Assembly (NCBI GenBank): GCA_910577335.1
Contig: CAJTMJ010000019.1
Location: 1 to 61,557, forward strand
Source: an uncultured Duncaniella sp.
Lineage (GTDB): Bacteria > Bacteroidota > Bacteroidia > Bacteroidales > Muribaculaceae
Direction: 5' to 3'
Length of the DNA: 61,557 nucleotides
Positions 9,772 to 18,316 of this stretch are shown one piece after another. The first letter of the stretch is position 1; each line of letters begins with the position of its first letter. The notes beneath the pieces are model-generated. The model had not been told where the DNA came from and did no database searches. It saw nothing but the letters and a program-made list of their open reading frames with translations. The position numbers and the translations under genes were made by a program.

Positions 9772-10188
9772 ATGGCGAAAGTGTATGATTCGGATGTCGA
9801 TCCCGATGAGTTCATCAGAGATTTCAGGCAGGAGCCCTCCGGTTTAGGGGGACTGAAGAAAGCGCCTGATGCCACGGAGAATGTGGAGACATCTACTGAT
9901 TCCGTCCTTCCCCAAAATAGAACTGCTCCCAAAAACGCAAAACGTAAGGTAAGTGAAGTGGCTGATGACGAAGACGAGGCTTATCGCCGAAAGTTTCTTC
10001 TTGACCCTACCTTTATGTGGCCGCAGGAGAAGTTTCAGCCGGTGGAGATAGACCCGGAGTTTGTGCAAAAGATACGGCGTATCATTTCTTATGAGAAGAA
10101 ACGGTTTTGTACAGTCAAGGCATATGTCAACAATGTACTTGCAGAACATTTCGAGAAATATGCCGCCATTATCGAAAAAAGATTATAA
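9772..10188 (+). CDS. traB: TraB, DUF3408-like DNA-binding protein
   Basis: A 138-residue soluble protein. The N-terminal 75 residues are acidic and probably disordered; the C-terminal part (EIDPEFVQKIRRIISYEKKRFCTVKAYVNNVL, residues about 84-120, given here as a region) resembles the DUF3408 family, whose short helix pair recalls ribbon-helix-helix regulators. Position directly after the ParA-type gene matches traB of Bacteroides conjugative elements. DNA binding and partnership with TraA are inference. Confidence 0.7.
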   Translation: MAKVYDSDVDPDEFIRDFRQEPSGLGGLKKAPDATENVETSTDSVLPQNRTAPKNAKRKVSEVADDEDEAYRRKFLLDPTFMWPQEKFQPVEIDPEFVQKIRRIISYEKKRFCTVKAYVNNVLAEHFEKYAAIIEKRL

Positions 10189-10205
10189 TCGCAACAATTT
10201 ATTGA

Positions 10206-10511
10206 ATGAAAAACAATAATTCGACGGTGACCATTCAGGTCATATCGGGTGGCTCCCTGCCTCCCTGTGGAAACTCCGAGAAGGAGAAGTACACAAAAAA
10301 ATATCTGTCTCCTATGGAGACTTGTTCCAACTCGAAGGTTTACATACCTTCTGACCTCCATGCCACTTTTCAGCGTCTTGTAAAGACTGTGGCAATCCCC
10401 GGGGTCTCCCTCTCGTCATATATCACCTCGATTCTTATAGAGCACATTCGTGAGAATGCCACCGCCATGAAGGGTGTGTATGATGACAATTTTCAGGAAT
10501 TATTCGGATGA
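10206..10511 (+). CDS. traC: TraC-like DUF3408 protein
   Basis: A 101-residue protein with the segment YIPSDLHATFQRLVKT then GVSLSSYITSILIEHI, again of DUF3408 type, and so a probable paralogue of the preceding gene. It starts 17 nt after traB and overlaps the next gene by 4 bp (ATGA). No membrane segment. Position corresponds to traC; the exact letter is assigned by order only. Confidence 0.6.
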   Translation: MKNNNSTVTIQVISGGSLPPCGNSEKEKYTKKYLSPMETCSNSKVYIPSDLHATFQRLVKTVAIPGVSLSSYITSILIEHIRENATAMKGVYDDNFQELFG

Positions 10512-11197
10512 CGACATTCTTTCTATGCGCATTGCTGTTGAGCAATGTGTTTATGGTGGGGTTACTTTTGGTCAAAACACCCCAGACTCCAAAAGAAGTC
10601 AAGGACGAGGATAGGCCGTCGGAAGCCGTAGATTCAGCCGAGGAAGAGGACAATGACATAGTGAAAATTGTGAAGGTCGCCGTAAAAGAGGCGGTGCCGG
10701 AGGTTCTGAAGGTCATTGGCCGATTCTGTGATGCCGACCCTGCCGACATTGAGGAGACTGTTGATACCTCGGACAAACATCCTGCGATTGTTCCCAATGA
10801 AAAACTCGATGAGGTATTCACTCATTCTGCCGTGACCGCTTCTGACCTCGGTGACGAGGAGCCGGAAGTGCTTGCACCCAAAGCTGAAGGCCTTGACTTC
10901 GAGGCTATGCAAAAGACGGTTGATGTCCTAAAGGGCAAATCGGATTCAGAGGCTGATGTGGAAGTTGCAAAACATGCACTCCCGGACATGGCAGGTACTG
11001 AGATTATCGAGCGTATAGCTCTTGATCCCATTGTACGCAAACGTATTCTAATGATAGAATGTCAGCTACCCGTAATGTTATTTGAGCCTGAGACAGGCGA
11101 TAACTCCGACGATAAGAAACCTGTAAGGAAAATCGTGTTTCATGCCGACATTGACACAACCGGTGTTGATGGAATCGACTTCAATATCTATCGCTAA
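10508..11197 (+). CDS. traD: TraD-like membrane-anchored acidic protein
   Basis: A 229-residue protein with one N-terminal hydrophobic helix (residues 2-20, FFLCALLLSNVFMVGLLL) and a long, very acidic soluble region. No enzyme motif is visible. It overlaps the upstream gene by 4 bp and precedes traE, the position of traD in CTnDOT-type operons. The name rests on synteny only and the function is not known. Confidence 0.55.
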   Translation: MTTFFLCALLLSNVFMVGLLLVKTPQTPKEVKDEDRPSEAVDSAEEEDNDIVKIVKVAVKEAVPEVLKVIGRFCDADPADIEETVDTSDKHPAIVPNEKLDEVFTHSAVTASDLGDEEPEVLAPKAEGLDFEAMQKTVDVLKGKSDSEADVEVAKHALPDMAGTEIIERIALDPIVRKRILMIECQLPVMLFEPETGDNSDDKKPVRKIVFHADIDTTGVDGIDFNIYR

Positions 11198-11224
11198 CCA
11201 ATCTAACCTTAATCTATTACATCT

Positions 11225-11593
11225 ATGTTTAATTTTCTCAAAAATCTTTACAACAAAGCTGTTGCATGGTGCAACACTCCCTCACGCCGAGACGTAATCG
11301 GCAAAGCGACTTTAGCAGTCGTCACTCTCTTCTTTGCTTCACAAGCCGCTTCTGCCGCCGGAAACGGTCTGGCGGGTATCAATGAAGCGACATCGCTCGT
11401 GACAGGATATTTCGACCCGGGAACGAAACTCATCTACGCCATCGGTGCGGTTGTCGGTCTTATCGGCGGTGTCAAGGTTTATTCCAAGTGGTCGAGCGGT
11501 GATCCCGACACCACAAAGACTGCCGCCTCGTGGTTCGGAGCGTGTATCTTCCTGATTGTGGCCGCCACAATCCTCCGCTCGTTCTTCCTCTAA
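11225..11593 (+). CDS. traE: TraE, DUF4134 pilin-like membrane protein (VirB2 analogue)
   Basis: A 122-residue small membrane protein with a cleavable-looking signal ending in ASAAG near residue 46, then two hydrophobic segments (LIYAIGAVVGLIGGVKVY and ASWFGACIFLIVAATIL). This is the layout of DUF4134/TraE of Bacteroides conjugative elements, regarded as the VirB2-like pilin subunit. It follows traD by 27 nt and precedes traF by 12 nt. Confidence 0.85.
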   Translation: MFNFLKNLYNKAVAWCNTPSRRDVIGKATLAVVTLFFASQAASAAGNGLAGINEATSLVTGYFDPGTKLIYAIGAVVGLIGGVKVYSKWSSGDPDTTKTAASWFGACIFLIVAATILRSFFL

Positions 11594-11605
11594 TCATCTG
11601 AGCCA

Positions 11606-11926
11606 ATGGCCGAATATGCTATCAACAAGGGCATAGGACGGTCGGTAGAGTACAAGGGTCTGAAGGCGCAGTATCTGTTCATCTTTGCCGGGGGGTTGCT
11701 CGCCCTGTTCGTGGTGTTCGTCATCATGTATATCGCCGGCATATCCCAATGGATCTGCATAGGGTTTGGCGTTACTGCCGCCTCAGTCCTTGTCTGGCTC
11801 ACCTTCCACCTCAATGCCAAGTATGGGCAATACGGTCTCATGAAGCTGGCTGCGGTGAAATATCACCCACGCTACATCATCAACCGTCTTCGCCTTAACC
11901 GAATGATTAAAGGTAGAAAACGATGA
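11606..11926 (+). CDS. traF: TraF, DUF4133 membrane protein (VirB3 analogue)
   Basis: A 106-residue protein starting INKGIGRSVEYKGLKAQYLF, typical of DUF4133/TraF, followed by two adjacent transmembrane segments (residues about 27-70) and a basic tail (HPRYIINRLRLNRMIKGRKR). VirB3-like proteins work directly with the VirB4 ATPase, here the next gene, which it overlaps by 4 bp. Confidence 0.85.
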   Translation: MAEYAINKGIGRSVEYKGLKAQYLFIFAGGLLALFVVFVIMYIAGISQWICIGFGVTAASVLVWLTFHLNAKYGQYGLMKLAAVKYHPRYIINRLRLNRMIKGRKR

Positions 11927-14430
11927 GAAATACACTTAAAGCCACAACACTGGAATCCAAGCTGCCGCTGCTTGCCGTTGAACACGGCTGCATCATCAGC
12001 AAAGACGCTGATATCACAGTCGCTTTTGAGGTCAGTCTGCCGGAACTTTTCACGGTAACATCCGCCGAATATGAAGCCATGCACGGAGCATGGTGCAAGG
12101 CAATCAAGGTATTGCCGCATTATTCGGTGGCGCACAAGCAGGATTGGTTTGTCGCACAAAGCTATAAGCCGGAACTTGACAAAGATGAATTGTCGTTCCT
12201 TGACCGCAGTTTTGAGCGTCACTTCAATGAGCGTCCGTATCTGGCGCACAATTGCTACCTGTTTCTGACAAAGACCACAAAGGAGCGTATGCGCCAGCAA
12301 TCCAATTTCTCCACCCTCTGCCGTGGGCGTATCACTCCGAAGGAACTCAATCACGAGATGGTGGTAAAGTTCATGGAGAGTGTCGAACAGTTCGAGCGTA
12401 TCATCAATGACACCGGCTATATCAGGCTGCGCCGTCTTTCTGATGATGAACTGGTTGGCACTGACACGGCTTCCGGACTTATTGAGAAGTATATGTCGCT
12501 GACAATGGACGATGTAACCTGTCTGGAGGATATAGACCTCGATGCACGTCAAATGCGCATAGGGGACAAGATGCTATGTCTGCACACTCTGTCCGATACT
12601 GATGATCTTCCCGGCAAAGTCAGCACTGATAACCGTTATGAGCGGTTATCGACTGACCGCTCAGATTGTAGATTGAGCTTCGCCTCTCCTGTCGGGTTGC
12701 TCTTACCCTGCAACCACATCTATAATCAGTATATCCTGATTGATGACCATGACGATAATCTGGCGAAGTTTGAGAAAACCGCCCGCAATATGAACTCGTT
12801 GAGCCGCTACTCACGCTCAAACGCAATCAATAAGGAGTGGATTGACCGCTATCTCAACGAGGCTCATTCATACGGTTTGACCTCCGTCCGCTGCCATGTC
12901 AATATCATGGCATGGAGCGATGACACCGAAGAACTGCGGCGAATCAAGAATGATGTCGGCGGTCAGTTGGCGACAATGGGCTGTATGCCACGGCATAACA
13001 CCATCGACTGCCCGACACTGTTCTGGTCGGCAATGCCCGGTAACGAGGCTGACTTCCCCGCCGAGGAAAGTTTCTATACTTTCATCGAGCCTGCCGTCTG
13101 CTTCTTCACTGCCGAGACTAACTACCGAAGCAGCCTTTCGCCTTTCGGTATCAAAATGGTTGACCGCCTTACGGGTAAACCTATCCACTTGGATATAAGC
13201 GATGAACCAATGAAACGTGGTATCACTACCAATCGCAACAAGTTCATTCTCGGGCCGTCAGGTAGCGGAAAGTCGTTTTTCACCAACCATTTTGTCCGCC
13301 AATATTATGAACAGGGAGCGCATATCCTCCTGATTGACACCGGCAACTCATACGAGGGTCTTTGCAATCTGATTCATAATAAAACGCATGGCGAGGAAGG
13401 TGTGTATTACACCTACACCGAGGATAGCCCGATTTCTTTCAATCCCTTCTATACGGATGACGGGGTCTTTGACGTGGAGAAGAAAGATTCAATCAAAACG
13501 CTACTACTGACACTCTGGAAGTCGGAGGACGACAGAGTGACCAAGACCGAGAGCGGTGAATTGGGTTCGGCATTGTCGATGTTCCTTGAAAAAATGGCTA
13601 AGGATAAGGACATAGTTCCGTGCTTCAACTCATTTTACGAGTTTATGCGTGACGAGTATCGCGCTGAAATGGCACAACGTCCCATCCCCATTTACAAGCA
13701 GGATTTCGACATTGACAACTTCCTGACCACCCTGCGGCAGTATTACCAAGGAGGCCGTTTCGATTTCCTGCTCAACTCCAAGGACAACATCGACCTGTTG
13801 AACAAGCGGTTTGTGGTCTTTGAAGTGGATGCCGTGAAGGACAACAAGGAGCTGTTCCCGGTGGTGACAATAATCATCATGGAAGCCTTCATCAACAAAA
13901 TGAGACGCTTGAAAGGCATCCGCAAATTATTGGTGGTGGAAGAGGCGTGGAAAGCGCTGTCAACGACCAACATGAGTGAGTATCTCAAGTATATGTTCAA
14001 GACTGTCCGTAAGTATTTCGGGGAGGCCGTGGTTGTTACGCAGGAGGTTGACGACATTATATCGTCACCGATTGTCAAGGAGACAATCATCAACAATTCC
14101 GACTGTAAAATTCTGCTCGATCAGCGCAAGTATATGAATCGCTTTGACCAGATTCAGGAGCTACTCGGTCTGACCGATAAGGAGAAAAGCCAGATACTCA
14201 GTATCAACATGGCGAATAATCCCAACCGTCTGTATAAAGAAGTGTGGATTGGTCTCGGTGGCACACAGTCAGCGGTCTATGCCACAGAGGTGTCCATGGA
14301 GGAATACCTCTGCTACACCACCGAGGAAACGGAGAAGATTCAGGTACTCAACAAGGCGAAGCAACTTGGAGGCGACACCGAAGCTGCCATCAAGATGCTC
14401 GCCAACGAGAGAAAGGAGGGTGCGACATGA
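11923..14430 (+). CDS. traG: TraG, VirB4-type conjugation ATPase
   Basis: An 835-residue cytoplasmic ATPase that powers assembly of the type IV secretion channel. Walker A LGPSGSGKSFF is near residue 445, Walker B KLLVVEEAWKAL near 670 and the downstream VVVTQEVDDI sensor segment near 705, all intact. Length is that of Bacteroides TraG. The gene overlaps traF upstream and a small membrane-protein gene downstream by ATGA junctions, showing tight translational coupling. Confidence 0.95.
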   Translation: MRNTLKATTLESKLPLLAVEHGCIISKDADITVAFEVSLPELFTVTSAEYEAMHGAWCKAIKVLPHYSVAHKQDWFVAQSYKPELDKDELSFLDRSFERHFNERPYLAHNCYLFLTKTTKERMRQQSNFSTLCRGRITPKELNHEMVVKFMESVEQFERIINDTGYIRLRRLSDDELVGTDTASGLIEKYMSLTMDDVTCLEDIDLDARQMRIGDKMLCLHTLSDTDDLPGKVSTDNRYERLSTDRSDCRLSFASPVGLLLPCNHIYNQYILIDDHDDNLAKFEKTARNMNSLSRYSRSNAINKEWIDRYLNEAHSYGLTSVRCHVNIMAWSDDTEELRRIKNDVGGQLATMGCMPRHNTIDCPTLFWSAMPGNEADFPAEESFYTFIEPAVCFFTAETNYRSSLSPFGIKMVDRLTGKPIHLDISDEPMKRGITTNRNKFILGPSGSGKSFFTNHFVRQYYEQGAHILLIDTGNSYEGLCNLIHNKTHGEEGVYYTYTEDSPISFNPFYTDDGVFDVEKKDSIKTLLLTLWKSEDDRVTKTESGELGSALSMFLEKMAKDKDIVPCFNSFYEFMRDEYRAEMAQRPIPIYKQDFDIDNFLTTLRQYYQGGRFDFLLNSKDNIDLLNKRFVVFEVDAVKDNKELFPVVTIIIMEAFINKMRRLKGIRKLLVVEEAWKALSTTNMSEYLKYMFKTVRKYFGEAVVVTQEVDDIISSPIVKETIINNSDCKILLDQRKYMNRFDQIQELLGLTDKEKSQILSINMANNPNRLYKEVWIGLGGTQSAVYATEVSMEEYLCYTTEETEKIQVLNKAKQLGGDTEAAIKMLANERKEGAT

Positions 14431-14615
14431 AGATCCCCAAAGTGTTTCACCCGATTCTCGGAGTGCTGACAGGATTTATCCTGTTTCTCGCCGGTATTGC
14501 AATACTGTCCGCAGTCTTTGTGGCGACATACAAGGCTATCCAGTATGCCAAGCCATTTGTCTATGATGTGATTACAAACATTGCCAACCACCTCTCACAA
14601 TGGTTGCCGCTATGA
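14427..14615 (+). CDS. Small membrane protein between traG and traI
   Basis: Sixty-two codons starting at the ATG that overlaps the traG stop (ATGA), preceded by a purine-rich AGGAGGG. The product, starting MKIPKVFHPILG, has one strong transmembrane helix (residues about 9-35). It overlaps the next mini-gene by another ATGA. I do not recognise it; it may occupy the place of traH or be a channel accessory. Confidence 0.65.
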   Translation: MKIPKVFHPILGVLTGFILFLAGIAILSAVFVATYKAIQYAKPFVYDVITNIANHLSQWLPL

Positions 14616-14746
14616 AAGTCCTCTATGTGCTGTGGGCAATACTTTTTGGTCTGCTGATCGGACTGCTTGCCCTGATAACATTCTCGTTGCTCCTGCTTTT
14701 CGTGGGAGTGAAAATAATCGGAGGCATGGCCTCCAAAATTCGATAA
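14612..14746 (+). CDS. Second small membrane protein between traG and traI
   Basis: Forty-four codons (MKVLYVLWAILFG ... GGMASKIR) starting at the ATGA overlap with the previous mini-gene. Almost the whole product is one long hydrophobic segment (residues 3-33). The chained ATGA overlaps with traG and the first mini-gene argue that it is translated. Function unknown; there are 21 nt before traI. Confidence 0.6.
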   Translation: MKVLYVLWAILFGLLIGLLALITFSLLLLFVGVKIIGGMASKIR

Positions 14747-14767
14747 CCACAAAATCCAACGTAAAAA

Positions 14768-15406
14768 ATGAGACAATTAAAATTTCTATTCCCCATCATT
14801 GCCCTGTGCCTCCTGTTAGGCACGGGCAGGGCTTCCGCCCAATGGACGGTTATCGACCCGTCCAACATCGCCCAGAGTATCGTAAACTCTTCTAAGTCAC
14901 TCGTTCAGGAGTCAACGACCGCTACTAATATGGTCAACAACTTTAAGGAGACGGTAAAGATTTACCAGCAGGCGAAGAAGTATTACGACGCTCTCCAGCA
15001 GGTGAATAACCTTGTCCGCGACGCCCGTAAGGTGCAGCAGACAGTCCTGATGCTCGGCGACATATCCGGCTATTACGTCAACAACTTCAAGAAGATGCTG
15101 ACCGACCCCAATTTCACAAGCGCGGAGTTGTCGGCAATCGCCTCCGGCTACACCCGTATCCTCGAAGAAGCCAACGGAGTCCTTAGCGATCTGAAACAGG
15201 TCGTAAATATCTCAACGTTAAGCATGACCGACAAAGACCGTATGGATGTTGTCGATGATTGCTACAAGGAGATGAAGCGTCTGAAGAACCTGACGGCGTA
15301 CTTCACTAACAAAAACATCAGTGTATCATACCTCAGAGCCAAGAAGAAGGCGGACACCCAGAGGGTTGTCAACCTCTATGGCGACGGTTCTGAAAAATAC
15401 TGGTAA
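14768..15406 (+). CDS. traI: TraI, DUF4141-like secreted conjugation protein
   Basis: A 212-residue protein with a clear signal peptide (MRQLKFLFPIIALCLLL, cleavage after ASA at residue 24) and a mostly helical body (STTATNMVNNFKETVKIYQQ, residues about 47-66). This is the DUF4141/TraI family of Bacteroides conjugative elements, comparable to VirB5-like periplasmic factors. It begins just after the two mini-genes and its stop overlaps the traJ start (TAATG). Confidence 0.82.
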   Translation: MRQLKFLFPIIALCLLLGTGRASAQWTVIDPSNIAQSIVNSSKSLVQESTTATNMVNNFKETVKIYQQAKKYYDALQQVNNLVRDARKVQQTVLMLGDISGYYVNNFKKMLTDPNFTSAELSAIASGYTRILEEANGVLSDLKQVVNISTLSMTDKDRMDVVDDCYKEMKRLKNLTAYFTNKNISVSYLRAKKKADTQRVVNLYGDGSEKYW

Positions 15407-16422
15407 TGCCTATGCTGTGCGCGATAGATTTCTCAAATCTCCACTCCATACTCCGGTCGCTCTACGATGAGATGATGCCTCTTTGCAGCGATATGGCGGG
15501 AGTGGCCCAGGGCATAGCCGGACTCGGCGCATTGTTCTACGTCGCCTATCGTATCTGGCAGGCATTGTCAAGAGCCGAACCGGTGGATGTGTTCCCGCTC
15601 CTGCGTCCCTTTGCCATCGGTTTCTGTATCATGTTCTTCCCGACGATTGTTCTCGGCACCATCAACTCGGTAATGTCGCCGATTGTGCAGGGAACCGCCT
15701 CGATGCTCGAAGGGCAGACGCTCGACATGAAAAAGTACCGGGAGGAAAAAGACCGTCTGGAATATGAACAGATGATGCGAGATCCATCCACCGCCTACCT
15801 TGTCGATGATGCCGAGTTTGACAGGCAGATTGACGAACTCGGAGTGACTGAGATTGGCACCGCCGCCGGAATGTATATCGAGCGGGGTATGTATAAGGTC
15901 AAGAAGGCTATCCAAAACTTTTTTCGTGAGCTTCTTGAAATGCTGTTCCAAGCCGCATCGCTGACAATAGACACGATAAGGACATTCTTTCTCGTCGTGC
16001 TGGCGATACTCGGGCCGATTGCCTTTGCCATTTCAGTGTGGGACGGATTCCAGAACACCCTCGTCCAATGGATTTGCCGATACATTCAGACCTACCTGTG
16101 GTTGCCCGTGGCTGATTTATTCTCCACAATCCTTGCCAAGATTCAGGTGCTGATGCTCCAGAATGACATTTCGGAACTGACTAATAATCCGAATGTTGAC
16201 CTCGACGGATCAAATACCGCTTATGTCATTTTCATGATCATCGGCATTATCGGGTACTTCACAATCCCGACCGTTGCGGGCTGGATTATTCAGGCAGGTG
16301 GCATGGGCAGCTACAACCGCTCCATCAACAACACCGCCATGACCGGAGGCTCATGGGCCGGCAGCATCGCCGGTGGCGTGACAGGCAATCTCGCAGGTCG
16401 AGCCGGGAAGTTGCTCAAATAA
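15406..16422 (+). CDS. traJ: TraJ, polytopic membrane protein (VirB6-like)
   Basis: A 338-residue inner-membrane protein with at least five hydrophobic segments (around residues 25-45, 60-85, 185-210, 220-240 and 275-300) and a glycine-rich C-terminus (GGSWAGSIAGGVTGNLAG). Length and topology match TraJ, the VirB6-like channel component. The start overlaps the traI stop; 18 nt downstream the operon is interrupted by a methyltransferase gene instead of continuing straight to traK. Confidence 0.85.
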   Translation: MPMLCAIDFSNLHSILRSLYDEMMPLCSDMAGVAQGIAGLGALFYVAYRIWQALSRAEPVDVFPLLRPFAIGFCIMFFPTIVLGTINSVMSPIVQGTASMLEGQTLDMKKYREEKDRLEYEQMMRDPSTAYLVDDAEFDRQIDELGVTEIGTAAGMYIERGMYKVKKAIQNFFRELLEMLFQAASLTIDTIRTFFLVVLAILGPIAFAISVWDGFQNTLVQWICRYIQTYLWLPVADLFSTILAKIQVLMLQNDISELTNNPNVDLDGSNTAYVIFMIIGIIGYFTIPTVAGWIIQAGGMGSYNRSINNTAMTGGSWAGSIAGGVTGNLAGRAGKLLK

Positions 16423-16440
16423 CATGGTTCCATACCCATT

Positions 16441-17577
16441 ATGTGCAATGATGGACTTACGGTGCTGTCATTGTTTGACGGCATGTCGTGCGGAGCCATA
16501 GCGTTACGGGAAGCGGGTATTAAGATTAAGCAGTATTTCGCATCCGAGATTGACCCTCAGGCTATAAGGCAGACTCAGCACAATTTCCCCGACTCTATTC
16601 AGTTGGGCAGTGTCACTGAGGTGAAAGCTACCGACCTTCCCCCGATTGACCTCCTTATCGGTGGCTCGCCCTGTCAGGGATTCAGTTTTGCCGGAAAGCA
16701 GTTGAATTTCAATGATCCGCGAAGTGTGTTGTTCTTCGAGTATGTCAGGATTCTGCGTGAGATACAGAGGTACAATCCCGATGTGAAGTTCATGCTGGAG
16801 AATGTCAGGATGCTCAAGGAACATGAAAATGTCATCAGTTGCCAACTGGGTATTTTCCCGGTGATGATAAATTCAGCCCTTGTCTCCGCTCAGAACCGTG
16901 TGAGACTGTATTGGACAAATATCCGCACGAGAACCGTGCCGCATCTGTTCGGTGAAGATGTATATGCCGACATACCGCAACCGAAAGACAAAGGCATATT
17001 TCTGAGCGACATTCTTGAAAAAGATGTCGATAGGCGGTTTTACCTGTCCCAAAGGCAAATCAGTCATCTAATAAAACTTGATTTTGAAAATGCGGGATCG
17101 AATGACGACACGGTTTCCGTCATAAACGGTCAACAGTATTGCGTGGCTTTCCGTGGCAGATTAAACCCGGAGAATGGGTTTAACGAGCAAAAGCCTGAAA
17201 TCCGTACTGACGGAAAGACAAACACGCTGACCACAGTCCGGAAAGACAACATGATAATATCATGCGGATATTCCGATGAACCCGTGCGGATTATATCCGG
17301 CTCCATTGACTCACGGAAATCAGGTGTCGGATTCAGACCGGTCATGAGTGGCAAGGGTGCCTGTGTCCGTGCCTCAGCGAGCCATCAGAGCGTGTGTATG
17401 CTCGTACAGGACGGAAAAATCGGGCTGCGGCATCTTACCCCGACGGAATGGTGCCGTTTGCAGACGATACCCGACTGGTACGAATGGGTATGCAGGGAGT
17501 CCGACATATACCGTATGCTCGGCAACGGCTGGACAGTGGCGGTCATAAGCCACATATTCCAATTTCTCAAAGATTAG
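16441..17577 (+). CDS. C5-cytosine DNA methyltransferase, DNMT3/phage-like
   Basis: Transfers methyl from SAM to cytosine in DNA. The 378-residue protein has motif I LSLFDGMSCGAIAL (residues 8-21), motif IV GGSPCQGFSFAG with the catalytic Cys near 77, motif VI FMLENVRM near 118-125, motif VIII SAQNRVRLYW near 148-157, and motif IX/X (LTPTEWCRLQTIP; MLGNGWTV). The motif VI-VIII region resembles the DNMT3-like branch more than Dcm/HhaI. No restriction endonuclease is adjacent. It lies between traJ and traK, codirectional with short gaps, so it is co-transcribed with transfer genes; protecting the transferred DNA from recipient restriction is a reasonable inference. Confidence 0.93.
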   Translation: MCNDGLTVLSLFDGMSCGAIALREAGIKIKQYFASEIDPQAIRQTQHNFPDSIQLGSVTEVKATDLPPIDLLIGGSPCQGFSFAGKQLNFNDPRSVLFFEYVRILREIQRYNPDVKFMLENVRMLKEHENVISCQLGIFPVMINSALVSAQNRVRLYWTNIRTRTVPHLFGEDVYADIPQPKDKGIFLSDILEKDVDRRFYLSQRQISHLIKLDFENAGSNDDTVSVINGQQYCVAFRGRLNPENGFNEQKPEIRTDGKTNTLTTVRKDNMIISCGYSDEPVRIISGSIDSRKSGVGFRPVMSGKGACVRASASHQSVCMLVQDGKIGLRHLTPTEWCRLQTIPDWYEWVCRESDIYRMLGNGWTVAVISHIFQFLKD

Positions 17578-17594
17578 TATCAACAATTAAAACT

Positions 17595-18230
17595 ATGGAA
17601 TTTAAGTCATTAAAAAACATCGAAACCTCTTTTCGGCAGATAAGGCTGTTCGGCATCGTCATGGTATCGCTCTGTGCCTTCATCGCAATCGGCTCGGTGG
17701 TGCTGTCGCTGAACTTTGCCGAAAAGCAGCGGGAGAAAATCTATGTCCTCGACAACGGCAAGTCCCTGATGCTTGCCTTGTCTCAGGACATGGAGCAGAA
17801 CCGCCCGGCGGAGGCACGTGAACACGTGCGACGCTTCCATGAACTGTTCTTCACTCTGTCGCCCGACAAGTCGGCGATTGAACACAACATCAACCGCGCC
17901 ATGTCACTGGCCGACAAGAGTGCCTATAACTACTACTCCGATTATGTCGAGAAGGGTTACTACAACCGCATCATCGCCGGAAATATCACTCAGGTCTTGC
18001 AGGTGGACAGCATAGTCGCTGACTTCAACGACTATCCCTATAATGTAAGAACCTACGCCCGGCAGATGATTATCCGTCAGAGCAATGTCACGGAGCGAAG
18101 CCTGATAACCCAGTGTCGCCTCGTCAATACTTCCCGCTCCGACGACAATCCCAACGGCTTCATGATCGAGGGTCTGACGATTTTAGAGAACAAAGATTTG
18201 ATAACCACAAAACGTACTTTATCCCAATGA
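17595..18230 (+). CDS. traK: TraK, conjugation channel protein (VirB8-like position)
   Basis: A 211-residue protein starting MEFKSLKNIETSFRQIRLF, with one transmembrane helix at residues about 18-40 and a soluble remainder. This N-terminus is characteristic of TraK of Bacteroides conjugative elements. The longer in-frame reading from 17394 would overlap the methyltransferase and was rejected in favour of the ATG at 17595. The stop overlaps the next start (ATGA). Confidence 0.88.
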   Translation: MEFKSLKNIETSFRQIRLFGIVMVSLCAFIAIGSVVLSLNFAEKQREKIYVLDNGKSLMLALSQDMEQNRPAEAREHVRRFHELFFTLSPDKSAIEHNINRAMSLADKSAYNYYSDYVEKGYYNRIIAGNITQVLQVDSIVADFNDYPYNVRTYARQMIIRQSNVTERSLITQCRLVNTSRSDDNPNGFMIEGLTILENKDLITTKRTLSQ

Positions 18231-18316
18231 GTATAAAACAGAAAATTCAAAACCTCGTGTCACCCTTATATAATAAGGTGTGGCACGGCCCGAAGGGGCG
18301 ACTAGGCGCAGAATGA
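18227..18316 (+). pseudogene. traL: traL remnant, 29 codons
   Basis: The ATGA overlap with traK starts a frame reading MSIKQKIQNLVSPLYNKVWH and stopping at 18316 after 29 residues. TraL proteins are about 100 residues with a transmembrane helix; none is present here. The start and position fit traL, so I read this as its N-terminal stub left after a deletion that also removed the beginning of traM. Confidence 0.55.

Noticed and set aside
17394..17594. A longer N-terminus for traK
   Set aside because: It would overlap the methyltransferase for 180 bp; the ATG at 17595 gives the standard TraK start.
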